A program made the translations under genes and the position numbers. Positions 12,985 through 25,827 of a stretch of 64,000 bases of DNA are shown here, one piece after another. Location: the NCBI RefSeq assembly GCF_029227915.1, contig NC_079876.1:4528001-4592000 (forward strand). The letters run 5' to 3'. The notes beneath the pieces are model-generated. The model ran no database searches and was not told the DNA's origin. It was given only the letters and a program-made list of their open reading frames with translations. The DNA comes from Hydractinia symbiolongicarpus (Eukaryota > Cnidaria > Hydrozoa > Anthoathecata > Hydractiniidae). Position 1 is the stretch's first letter. Every line of letters starts with the position of its first letter.

Positions 12985-15900
12985 GAAGAATGTTACTTTT
13001 TGGAGTTCAATTGTCTCACATATAAAATTTATCAGGTCACAGTCCAAAGTTGGTTCAATTAAGTCCCACAGTCAATCGTTTCATTGTTAAAAGCGATGCA
13101 ATCTAGAAATATCAGAAAAATATCGCTAAATAATGGTTGGTACGAATATGTGACCCAACCATTGTAACTCAAACGGACTGACACCGTTAGAAAGTCAATG
13201 AAATGTAGTTTTCGAAACTGTCGCTATTCTTCAGCGCGCAATAACGGCTAGGATTGGTCCCACGGTAAAGAATGACTTATTTATCTAAATTTTTAAATGA
13301 GGCGCTACCACAGCGCCCAGTGTAATCGCTGAGTTCCGGCAAGCACATCAAATTAGGAAGAATGTTATTTCTTGGAGTCCAATTGTCTCATTTATCAATT
13401 TTATCAGGTCACAGTCCAAAGTTAATTCGAAAAAGTCCCACATTCAGTCGTTTCACTGTTAAAAGCGATGCAACCTAGTAATAACAGATAACTATCGCTA
13501 AATACATGTTGGTACGAATATTATGTGACCCAACCGTTGTAATTCAAGCGGACTGACATCGATAGAAAGTCAATGAAATATAGTATTTGAAACTGTCTCT
13601 ATTTCTTCAGCACGCGCTAACGGCTAGGATTGGTCCCACAGTTAAAAAGTGACTTTTTTATCTACATTTTTAAATGAAGCGCTACCACAGCTCCCAGTGT
13701 AATCGCTGAGTTTCGGCAATCACGTCAAATTAAGAAGAATGTTTTTTCTTGGAATCCAATTGTCTCATTTATCACATTTATTAGGTCACAGTCCAAAGTT
13801 AGTTCAATTAAGTACCACATTCAATCGTTTCACTGTTAAAAGCGATGCAACCTAGTAATACCGGAAAGATATCACGAAATACATGTTGGTAAGAATATGT
13901 GACTCAACCGTTGTAGCTCAAAGGGATTGATACTGATAGGAAGTCAATGAAATGTACTTTTTGAAACTGTCTCTCTTTCTTCAGCGCGGTCTAACGGCTA
14001 GGATTGGTCTTACAGTAAGAAATGATATATTTATTTAAATTTTTAAATGAAACGCTACCACAGCGCCCAGTGTAACCGCTGAGTTCCGGTAATCATGTCA
14101 AATTAAAAAGAATGTTTTTTCTTGGAGTCCAATTGACTCACTTATAACATTTATAAGGTCACTGCCCAAAATCAGTTCCAATTAAGTCCCACAGTCAATC
14201 GTTTCACTGTTAAAAGCAATACAACCTAGTATTACCGGAAAGATATCACGAAATATATTTTGGTAAGAATATCTGACTCAACCGTTGTAACTCAAACGGA
14301 TTGATACTGTTAGAAATTCAATGAAATGTACTTTTTGAAACTGTCTCTATTTCTTCAGAGCGGGATAACGGCTAGGATTGGTCTTACAGTAAGAAATGAC
14401 ATATTTATCTAAATTTTTAAATAAAGCGCTACCACAGCGGCCAGTGTAATTGCTGAGTTCCGGCAATCACGTCAAATTAAGAAGAATGTTATTTCTTGGA
14501 GTCCAATTTTCTCATTTATCACATTTATGAGGTCACAGTCCAAAGTTAGTTCAAATAAGTCCCACAGTCAATCGTTTCACTGTTAAAAGCAATACAACCT
14601 AGTGTTACCGGAAAGATATCACAAAATACATTTTGGTAAGAATATGTGACTCAACCGTTGAAACTCAAACTGATTGATACTGTTAAAAAGTCAATGAAAT
14701 GTAGTTCTTGAAGCTGTCAATATTTCTTCAGCGCGTCCTAACGGCTACGATTGGTCCCACAGTACAAAATGACTTATTTATCCAAATTTTTAAATAAAGC
14801 GCTACCACAGCGGCCAGTGTAATTGCTGAGTTCCGGCAATCACGTCAAATTAAGAAGAATGTTATTCCTTGGAGTCCAATTTTCTCATTTATCACATTTA
14901 TGAGGTCACAGTCCAAAGTTAGTTCAAATAAGTCCCACAGTCAATCGTTTCATGGTTAAAAGCGATGCAACCTAGTAATATCAGATAAATATCGCTAAAT
15001 AAATGTTGGTACGAATATGTGACCCAACTGTTGTAACTCAAACGGACTGACACTGTTACAAAGTCAATGAAATGTAGTTTTTGAAACTTTCGCTATTTCT
15101 TCATCGCGCGATAACGGCTAGGATTGGTCCCACAGTAAAAAATGACTTATTAATCTAAATTTTTAAATGAAGCGCTACCACAGCGCCCAGTGTAATCGCT
15201 GAGTTCCAGCAATCACGTCAAATTAAGAGGAATGTTACTTTTTGGAGTTCAATTGTCTCACATATAAAATTTATCAGGTCACAGTCCAAAGTTGGTTCAA
15301 TTAAGTCCCACAGTCAATCGTTTCATTGTTAAAAGCGATGCAATCTAGAAATATCAGAAAAATATCGCTAAATAATGGTTGGTACGAATATGTGACCCAA
15401 CCATTGTAACTCAAACGGACTGACACCGTTAGAAAGTCAATGAAATGTAGTTTTCGAAACTGTCGCTATTCTTCAGCGCGCAATAACGGCTAGGATTGGT
15501 CCCACGGTAAAGAATGACTTATTTATCTAAATTTTTAAATGAGGCGCTACCACAGCGCCCAGTGTAATCGCTGAGTTCCGGCAAGCACATCAAATTAGGA
15601 AGAATGTTATTTCTTGGAGTCCAATTGTCTCATTTATCAATTTTATCAGGTCACAGTCCAAAGTTAATTCGAAAAAGTCCCACATTCAGTCGTTTCACTG
15701 TTAAAAGCGATGCAACCTAGTAATAACAGATAACTATCGCTAAATACATGTTGGTACGAATATTATGTGACCCAACCGTTGTAATTCAAGCGGACTGACA
15801 TCGATAGAAAGTCAATGAAATATAGTATTTGAAACTGTCTCTATTTCTTCAGCACGCGCTAACGGCTAGGATTGGTCCCACAGTTAAAAAGTGACTTTTT

Positions 15901-17466
15901 TATCTACATTTTTAAATGAAGCGCTACCACAGCGCCCGGTGTAATCGCTGAGTTGCGGCAATCATGTCAAATTAAGAAGAATGTTATTTCTTGGAGTCCA
16001 ATTTTCTCACTTTCACATTTATAAGGTCACAGCCCAAAATCAGTTCAATTAAGTCCCACAGTCAATTGTCTCACTGTTAAGAGCAATGCAACCTAGTAAT
16101 ACCGGAAAGATATCACGAAATACATGTTGGTAAGAATATGTGACTCAACCGTTGTAGCTCAAAGGGATTGATACTGATAGGAAGTCAATGAAATGTACTT
16201 TTTGAAACTGTCTCTCTTTCTTCAGCGCGGTCTAACGGCTAGGATTGGTCTTACAGTAAGAAATGATATATTTATTTAAATTTTTAAATGAAACGCTACC
16301 ACAGCGCCCAGTGTAACCGCTGAGTTCCGGTAATCATGTCAAATTAAAAAGAATGTTTTTTCTTGGAGTCCAATTGACTCACTTATAACATTTATAAGGT
16401 CACTGCCCAAAATCAGTTCCAATTAAGTCCCACAGTCAATCGTTTCACTGTTAAAAGCAATACAACCTAGTATTACCGGAAAGATATCACGAAATATATT
16501 TTGGTAAGAATATCTGACTCAACCGTTGTAACTCAAACGGATTGATACTGTTAGAAATTCAATGAAATGTACTTTTTGAAACTGTCTCTATTTCTTCAGA
16601 GCGGGATAACGGCTAGGATTGGTCTTACAGTAAGAAATGACATATTTATCTAAATTTTTAAATAAAGCGCTACCACAGCGGCCAGTGTAATTGCTGAGTT
16701 CCGGCAATCACGTCAAATTAAGAAGAATGTTATTTCTTGGAGTCCAATTTTCTCATTTATCACATTTATGAGGTCACAGTCCAAAGTTAGTTCAAATAAG
16801 TCCCACAGTCAATCGTTTCACTGTTAAAAGCAATACAACCTAGTGTTACCGGAAAGATATCACAAAATACATTTTGGTAAGAATATGTGACTCAACCGTT
16901 GAAACTCAAACTGATTGATACTGTTAAAAAGTCAATGAAATGTAGTTCTTGAAGCTGTCAATATTTCTTCAGCGCGTCCTAACGGCTACGATTGGTCCCA
17001 CAGTACAAAATGACTTATTTATCCAAATTTTTAAATAAAGCGCTACCACAGCGGCCAGTGTAATTGCTGAGTTCCGGCAATCACGTCAAATTAAGAAGAA
17101 TGTTATTCCTTGGAGTCCAATTTTCTCATTTATCACATTTATGAGGTCACAGTCCAAAGTTAGTTCAAATAAGTCCCACAGTCAATCGTTTCATGGTTAA
17201 AAGCGATGCAACCTAGTAATATCAGATAAATATCGCTAAATAAATGTTGGTACGAATATGTGACCCAACTGTTGTAACTCAAACGGACTGACACTGTTAC
17301 AAAGTCAATGAAATGTAGTTTTTGAAACTTTCGCTATTTCTTCATCGCGCGATAACGGCTAGGATTGGTCCCACAGTAAAAAATGACTTATTAATCTAAA
17401 TTTTTAAATGAAGCGCTACCACAGCGCCCAGTGTAATCGCTGAGTTCCAGCAATCACGTCAAATTA
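12985..17466 (+). repeat. 2,242-bp tandem duplication (six monomers)
   Basis: TTCGAAACTG at 13,211 and 15,453, and CCGGAAAGAT at 13,861 and 16,102, recur at 2,241-2,242 bp. The two copies abut near 15,225-15,240. The homologous place in copy 2 of the long duplication has only one copy, so 6,930 + 2,242 gives the 9,172-bp offset. Confidence 0.88.
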
Positions 17467-20400
17467 AGAGGAATGTTATTTCTTGGAGTCCAATTGTCTC
17501 ATTTATCAAATTTATCAGGTCACAGTCCAAAGTTAGTTCTATTAAGTCCCACATTCAATCGTTTCACTGTTAAAAGCGGTGCAACCTAGTATTAACAGAT
17601 AAATATCGCTAAATACATGTTGGCAAGAATATGTGACTCAACCGTTTTAGCTCAAAGGTATTGATACTGTTAGAAAGTCAATGAAATGTACTTTTTGAAA
17701 CTGTCTCTATTTCTTCAGCGCAGTCTAACGGCTTGGATTGGTCTTACAGTAAGAAATGACATATTTATCTAAATTTTTAAATGAAACGCTACCACAGCGC
17801 CCAGTGTAACCGCTGAGTTCCGGCAATCATGTGAAATTAAAAAGAATGTTATTTCTTGGAGTCCAATTGACTCACTTATAACATTTATAAGGTCACTGCC
17901 CAAAATCAGTTTCAATTAAGTCCCACAGTCAATCGTTTCACTGTTAAAAGCGATACAACCTAGTATTACCGGAAAGATATCACGAAATACATTTTGGTAA
18001 GAATATGTGACTCAACCGTTGGAACTCAAACGGATTGATACTGTTAGAAAGTCAATGAAATGTACTTTTTGAAACTGTCTCTATTTCTTCAGAGCGGGAT
18101 AAGGGCTAGGATTGGTCTTACAGTAAGAAATGACATATTTATCTAAATTTTTAAATGAAGCGCTACCACAGCGCCCAGTGTAATCGCTTAGTTCCGGCAA
18201 TCATGTCAAATTAAAAAGACTCAACCGTTGTAACACAAATGGATTGATACTGTTACAAATTCAATGAAATGTAGTTTTTGAAACTGTCTCTATTTCTTCG
18301 GCGCGGGATAACGGCTAGGATTGGTCCCACAGTAAAAAATGACTTATTAATCTAAATTTTTAAATGAAGCGCTACCACAGCGTCCAGTGTAATCGCTGAG
18401 TTCCTGCAATCACGTCAAATTAGGAGGAATGTTATTTCTTGGAGTCCAATTGTCTCATTTATCAAATTTATCAGGTCACAGTCCAAGGTTAGTTCTATTA
18501 AGTCCCACATTCAATCGTTTCACTGTTAAAAGCGGTGCAACCTAGTATTAACAGATAAATATCGCTAAATACATGTTGGTAAGAATATGTGACTCAACCG
18601 TTTTAGCTCAAAGGGATTGATACTGTTAGAAAGTCAATGAAATGTACTTTTTGGAACTGTCTCTATTTCTTCAGCGCGGTCTAACGGCTTGGATTGGTCT
18701 TACAGTAAGAAATGACATATTTATCTAAATTTTTAAATGAAACGCTACCACAGCGCCCAGTATAACAGCTGAGTTCCGGCAATCATGTCAAATTAAAAAG
18801 AATGTTATTTCTTGGAGTTCAATTGACTCACTTATAACATTTATAAGGTCACTGCCCAAAATCAGTTCCAATTAAGTCCCACAGTCAATCGTTTCACTGT
18901 TAAAAGCGATACAACCTAGTATTACCGGAAAGATATCACGAAATACATTTTGGTAAGAATATGTGACTCAACCGTTGTAACTCAAACGGATTGATACTGT
19001 TAGAAAGTCAATAAAATGTACTTTTTGAAACTGTCTCTATTTCTTCAGAGCGGGATAAGGGCTAGGATTGGTCTTACAGTAAGAAATGACATATTTATCT
19101 AAATTTTTAAATGAAGCGCTACCACAGCGCCCAGTGTAATCGCTTAGTTCCGGCAATCATGTCAAATTAAAATGAATGTTATTTCTTTGAGTCCAATTGT
19201 CTCACTTAAAACATTTATAAGGTCACAGCCCAAAATCAGTTCCAATTAAGTCCCACAGTCAATCGTTTCACTGTTAAAAGCGATACAACCTAGTATTACC
19301 GGAAAGATATCACAAAATACATTTTGGTAAGAATATGTGACTCAACCGTTGTAACTCAAACTGATTGATACTGTTAAAAAGTCAATGAAATGTAGTTCTT
19401 GAAGCTGTCAATAATTCTTCAGCGCGTCCTAACGGCTACGATTGGTCCCACAGTACAAAATGACTTATTTATCTAAATTTTTAAATAAAGCGCTACCACA
19501 GCTCCCAGTGTAATCGCTGAGTTTCGGCAATCACGTCAAATTAAGAAGAATGTTTTTTCTTGGAATCCAATTGTCTCATTTATCACATTTATTAGGTCAC
19601 AGTCCAAAGTTAGTTCAATTAAGTACCACATTCAATCGTTTCACTGTTAAAAGCGATGCAACATAGTAATAACAGATAAATATCGCTAAATACATGTTGG
19701 TACGAATATGTGACCCAACCGTTGTAACTCAAACGGACTGACATAGATAGAAAGTCCGTGAAAAGTAGTATTTGAAACTGTCTCTATTTCTTCAGCGCGC
19801 GCTAACGGCTAGGATTCGTCACACGGCTAAAACGTGATTTTTTTATCTTAATTTTCAAATGAAGCGCTACCACAGGGACCAGTGTAATCGCTGAGTTGCG
19901 GAAATCATGTCAAATTAGGAAGAATGTTATTTCTTGGAGTCCAATTGTCTTACTTTTTCATTTATAAGGTCACAGCCCAAAATCAGTTCAATTAAGTCCC
20001 ACAGTCAATCGTTTCACTGTTGAAAGCGATACAACCTAGTAATACCGGAAGGATATCACGAAATACATGTTGGTACGAATATGTGACTCAACCGTTGTAA
20101 CTCAAACGGATTGATACTGTTAGAAAGTCAATGAAATGTACTTTTTGAAACTGTCTCTATTTCTTTAGAGCGGGATAAGGGCTAGGATTGGTCTTACAGT
20201 AAGAAATGACATATTTATCTAAATTTTTAAATGAAGCGCTACCACAGCGCCCAGTGTAATCGCTTAGTTCCGGCAATCATGTCAAATTAAAATGAATGTT
20301 ATTTCTTTGAGTCCAATTGTCTCACTTAGAAGATTTATAAGGTCACAGCCCAAAATCAGTTCCAATTAAGTCCCACAGTCAATCGTTTCACTGTTAAAAG

Positions 20401-23400
20401 CGATACAACCTAGTATTACCGGAAAGATATCACAAAATACATTTTGGTAAGAATATGTGACTCAACCGTTGTAACTCAAACTGATTGATACTGTTAAAAA
20501 GTCAATGAAATGTAGTTCTTGAAGCTGTCAATAATTCTTCAGCGCGTCCTAACGGCTACGATTGGTCCCACAGTACAAAATGACTTATTTATCTAAATTT
20601 TTAAATAAAGCGCTACCACAGCTCCCAGTGTAATCGCTGAGTTTCGGCAATCACGTCAAATTAAGAAGAATGTTTTTTCTTGGAATCCAATTGTCTCATT
20701 TATCACATTTATTAGGTCACAGTCCAAAGTTAGTTCAATTAAGTACCACATTCAATCGTTTCACTGTTAAAAGCGATGCAACATAGTAATAACAGATAAA
20801 TATCGCTAAATACATGTTGGTACGAATATGTGACCCAACCGTTGTAACTCAAACGGACTGACATAGATAGAAAGTCCGTGAAAAGTAGTATTTGAAACTG
20901 TCTCTATTTCTTCAGCGCGCGCTAACGGCTAGGATTCGTCACACGGCTAAAACGTGATTTTTTTATCTTAATTTTCAAATGAAGCGCTACCACAGGGACC
21001 AGTGTAATCGCTGAGTTGCGGCAATCATGTCAAATTAGGAAGAATGTTATTTCTTGGAGTCCAATTGTCTTACTTTTTCATTTATAAGGTCACAGCCCAA
21101 AATCAGTTCAATTAAGTCCCACAGTCAATCGTTTCACTGTTGAAAGCGATACAACCTAGTAATACCGGAAGGATATCACGAAATACATGTTGGTACGAAT
21201 ATGTGACTCAACCGTTGTAACACAAATGGATTGATACTGTTACAAATTCAATGAAATGTAGTTTTTGAAACTGTCTCTATTTCTTCGGCGCGGGATAACG
21301 GCTAGGATTGGTCCCACAGTAAAAAATGACTTACTAATCTAAATTTATAAATGAAGCGCTACCACAGCGCCCAGTGTAATCGCTGAGTTCCTGCAATCAC
21401 GTCAAATTAAGAGGAATGTTATTTTTTGGAGTCCAATTGTCTCATTTATCAAATTTATCAGGTCAAAGTCCAAAGTTAGTTCAATTAAGTCCCACAGTCA
21501 ATCGTTTCATTGTTAAAAGCTATGCAACCTAGTAATATCAGAAAAATATCGCTAAATATATGTTAGTACGAATATGTGACCGAACCGTTGTAGCTCAAAC
21601 GGACTGACACGGTTAGAAAGTCAATAAAATGTAGTTTTTGAAACTTTCGCTATTTCTTCAGCGCGCGATAACGGCTAGGATTGGTCACACGGTAAAGAAT
21701 GATTTATTTATCTAAATTTTTAAATGAAGCCCTCCCACAGCGTCCAGTGTAATCGCTCAATTCCGGCTATCATGTCAAATTAAGATGAATGTTATTTCTT
21801 GGAGTTCAATTGTCTCATTTATCACATTTATCAGGCCACAGTCCAAATTTAGTTCTATTAAGTCCCACATTCAATCGTTTCACTGTTAAAAGCGGTGCAA
21901 CCTAGTATTAACAGATAAATATCGCTAAATACATGTTGGTACGAATATGTTAACCAACCGTTGTAACTCAAATGGACTGACATCGATAGAAAGTCAGTGA
22001 AATGTAGTATTTGAAACTGTCGCTATTTCTTCAGCGCGCGATAACGAATAGGATTGGTCCCACAGTAAAGAATGACTTATTTATCTAAATTTTTAAATGA
22101 AGTGCTACCCCAGCGCCCAGTGTAATCGCTGAGTTCCAGCAATCACGTCAAATTAAGAAGAATGTTACTTTTTGGAGTTCAATTGTCTCACATATAAAAT
22201 TTATCAGGTCACAGTCCAAAGTTGGTTCAATTAAGTCCCACAGTCAATCGTTTCATTGTTAAAAGCGATGCAATCTAGAAATATCAGAAAAATATCGCTA
22301 AATAATGGTTGGTACGAATATGTGACCCAACCATTGTAACTCAAACGGACTGACACCGTTAGAAAGTCAATGAAATGTAGTTTTCGAAACTGTCGCTATT
22401 CTTCAGCGCGCAATAACGGCTAGGATTGGTCCCACGGTAAAGAATGACTTATTTATCTAAATTTTTAAATGAGGCGCTACCACAGCGCCCAGTGTAATCG
22501 CTGAGTTCCGGCAAGCACATCAAATTAGGAAGAATGTTATTTCTTGGAGTCCAATTGTCTCATTTATCAATTTTATCAGGTCACAGTCCAAAGTTAATTC
22601 GAAAAAGTCCCACATTCAGTCGTTTCACTGTTAAAAGCGATGCAACCTAGTAATAACAGATAACTATCGCTAAATACATGTTGGTACGAATATTATGTGA
22701 CCCAACCGTTGTAATTCAAGCGGACTGACATCGATAGAAAGTCAATGAAATATAGTATTTGAAACTGTCTCTATTTCTTCAGCACGCGCTAACGGCTAGG
22801 ATTGGTCCCACAGTTAAAAAGTGACTTTTTTATCTACATTTTTAAATGAAGCGCTACCACAGCTCCCGGTGTAATCGCTGAGTTGCGGCAATCATGTCAA
22901 ATTAAGAAGAATGTTATTTCTTGGAGTCCAATTTTCTCACTTTCACATTTATAAGGTCACAGCCCAAAATCAGTTCAATTAAGTCCCACAGTCAATTGTC
23001 TCACTGTTAAGAGCAATGCAACCTAGTAATACCGGAAAGATATCACGAAATACATGTTGGTAAGAATATGTGACTCAACCGTTGTAGCTCAAAGGGATTG
23101 ATACTGATAGGAAGTCAATGAAATGTACTTTTTGAAACTGTCTCTCTTTCTTCAGCGCGGTCTAACGGCTAGGATTGGTCTTACAGTAAGAAATGATATA
23201 TTTATTTAAATTTTTAAATGAAACGCTACCACAGCGCCCAGTGTAACCGCTGAGTTCCGGTAATCATGTCAAATTAAAAAGAATGTTTTTTCTTGGAGTC
23301 CAATTGACTCACTTATAACATTTATAAGGTCACTGCCCAAAATCAGTTCCAATTAAGTCCCACAGTCAATCGTTTCACTGTTAAAAGCAATACAACCTAG

Positions 23401-24289
23401 TATTACCGGAAAGATATCACGAAATATATTTTGGTAAGAATATCTGACTCAACCGTTGTAACTCAAACGGATTGATACTGTTAGAAATTCAATGAAATGT
23501 ACTTTTTGAAACTGTCTCTATTTCTTCAGAGCGGGATAACGGCTAGGATTGGTCTTACAGTAAGAAATGACATATTTATCTAAATTTTTAAATAAAGCGC
23601 TACCACAGCGGCCAGTGTAATTGCTGAGTTCCGGCAATCACGTCAAATTAAGAAGAATGTTATTTCTTGGAGTCCAATTTTCTCATTTATCACATTTATG
23701 AGGTCACAGTCCAAAGTTAGTTCAAATAAGTCCCACAGTCAATCGTTTCACTGTTAAAAGCAATACAACCTAGTGTTACCGGAAAGATATCACAAAATAC
23801 ATTTTGGTAAGAATATGTGACTCAACCGTTGAAACTCAAACTGATTGATACTGTTAAAAAGTCAATGAAATGTAGTTCTTGAAGCTGTCAATATTTCTTC
23901 AGCGCGTCCTAACGGCTACGATTGGTCCCACAGTACAAAATGACTTATTTATCCAAATTTTTAAATAAAGCGCTACCACAGCGGCCAGTGTAATTGCTGA
24001 GTTCCGGCAATCACGTCAAATTAAGAAGAATGTTATTCCTTGGAGTCCAATTTTCTCATTTATCACATTTATGAGGTCACAGTCCAAAGTTAGTTCAAAT
24101 AAGTCCCACAGTCAATCGTTTCATGGTTAAAAGCGATGCAACCTAGTAATATCAGATAAATATCGCTAAATAAATGTTGGTACGAATATGTGACCCAACT
24201 GTTGTAACTCAAACGGACTGACACTGTTACAAAGTCAATGAAATGTAGTTTTTGAAACTTTCGCTATTTCTTCATCGCGCGATAACGGA
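17351..24289 (+). repeat. Long segmental duplication inside the satellite, copy 2
   Basis: Second copy of the block at 8,178-15,118. It carries even odd features of copy 1, such as the fused monomer at 18,217 (copy 1: 9,045). Sparse point differences include GATTCGTCAC near 20,935 against GATACGTCAC near 11,763. Confidence 0.9.
18972..21217 (+). repeat. 1,120-bp trimer HOR, second occurrence
   Basis: The same two-copy 1,120-bp trimer as at 9,800-12,045, carried along in the long duplication at an offset of 9,172 bp. Confidence 0.82.
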
Positions 24290-25827
24290 TACGATTGGTC
24301 CCACAGTAAAGAATGATACGGTACGAATTTGTGACCCAACCGTTGTAACTCAAACGGACTGACACCGTTAGAAAGTCAATGAAATGTAGTTTTTGAAACT
24401 GTCACTATTTCTTCAGCGCGCAATAACGGCTAGGATTGGTCCCACATTAAAAAAAGACTTATTAATCTAAATTCTTAAATAAAGCGCTACCACAGCGCCC
24501 AGTGTAATCGCTGAGTTCCGTCAATAACGTAAAATTAAGAAGAATGTTATTTCTTCGGGTCCAATTGTCTCATTTATCACATTTATCAGGTCAAAGTCCA
24601 AAGTTAGTTCAAATAAGTCCCACAGTCAATGGTTTCATTGTTAAAAGCGATGCAACCTAGTAATATCAAATAAATATCGCCAAATAAATGTTGGTACGAA
24701 TATGTGACCCAACTGTTGTAACTCAAACGGACTGACACTGTTACAAAGTCAATGAAATGTAGTTTTTGAAACTTTCGCCATTTCTTCATCGCGCGATAAC
24801 GGATACGATTGGTCCCACAGTAAAGAATGATACGGTACGAATTTGTGACCCAACCGTTGTAACTCAAACGGACTGACACCGTTAGAAAGTCAATGAAATG
24901 TAGTTTTTGAAACTGTCACTATTTCTTCAGCGCGAAATAACGGCTAGGATTGGTCCCACATTAAAAAAAGACTTATTATTCTAAATTTTTTATTAAAGCG
25001 CTACCACAGCGCCCAGTGTAATCGCTGAGTTCCGTTAATAACGTAAAATTAAGAGGAATGTTATTTCTTCGGGTCCAATTGTCTCATTTATCACATTCAT
25101 CAGGTCACAGTCCAAAGTTAGTTCAATTAAGTCCCACAATCAATCGTTTCATTGTTAAAAGCGATGCAACCTAGTAATCTCAGAAAAATATCGCTAAATA
25201 CATGTTGGTACGAATATTGGACACAACTGTTGTAGTTGAAACGGACTGATACCGTTAGAAAATCAATGAAATGTAGCTTTTGAAACTTTTGCTATTTTTT
25301 CATCGCGCGATAACGGATAGGATTGGTCCCATAGTAAAGAATGATACGGTACGAATTTGTGACCCAACCGTTGTAACTCAAACGGAATGACACCGTTAGA
25401 AAGTCAATGAAATGTAGTTTTTGAAACTGTCACTATTTCTTCAGCGCGCAATAACGGCTAGGATTGGTCCCACATTAAAAAAAGACTTCTTAATCTAAAT
25501 TTTTAAATAAAGCGCTACCACAGCGCCCAGTGTAATCGCTGAGTTCCGTCAATAACGTAAAATTAAGAAGAATGTTATTTCTTCGGGTCCAATTGTCTCA
25601 TTTATCACATTCATCAGGTCACAGTCCAAAGTTAGTTCAATTAAGTCCCACAATCAATCGTTTCATTGTTAAAAGCGATGCAACCTAGTAATCTCAGAAA
25701 AATATCGCTAAATACATGTTGGTACGAATATTTGACGAAACTGTTGTAGTTGAAACGGACTGATACCGTTAGAAAGTCAATGAAATGTAGCTTTTTAAAC
25801 TTTCGCTATTTTTTTATCCCGCGATAA
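24286..25827 (+). repeat. 514-bp HOR: one full plus one shortened monomer, three copies
   Basis: GATACGGTAC, the diagnostic word of the shortened monomer, lies at 24,315, 24,829 and 25,343, exactly 514 bp apart. Each unit pairs the short monomer with a full monomer carrying the rare words CCACATTAAAAAAAGAC or close variants and TTATTTCTTCGGGTCC. Confidence 0.85.

Larger units (their letters stand above)
8178..15118 (+). repeat. Long segmental duplication inside the satellite, copy 1
   Basis: Matches 17,351-24,289 at an offset of 9,172 bp (9,173 before ~8,376, 9,171 after ~13,850). Anchors: GCAAGAATAT at 8,451 and 17,623; AACGAATAGG at 12,871 and 22,043; TTCGAAACTG at 13,211 and 22,383. Differences are very sparse apart from two patches near 8,310-8,375 and 13,690-13,850. 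Confidence 0.9.

Noticed and set aside
24604-24879. Minus-strand 91-codon frame and similar satellite frames at 26,187, 27,808 and 56,016
   Set aside because: Chance open stretches of the repeat; frames are closed in most other monomers, so there is no sign of coding constraint.
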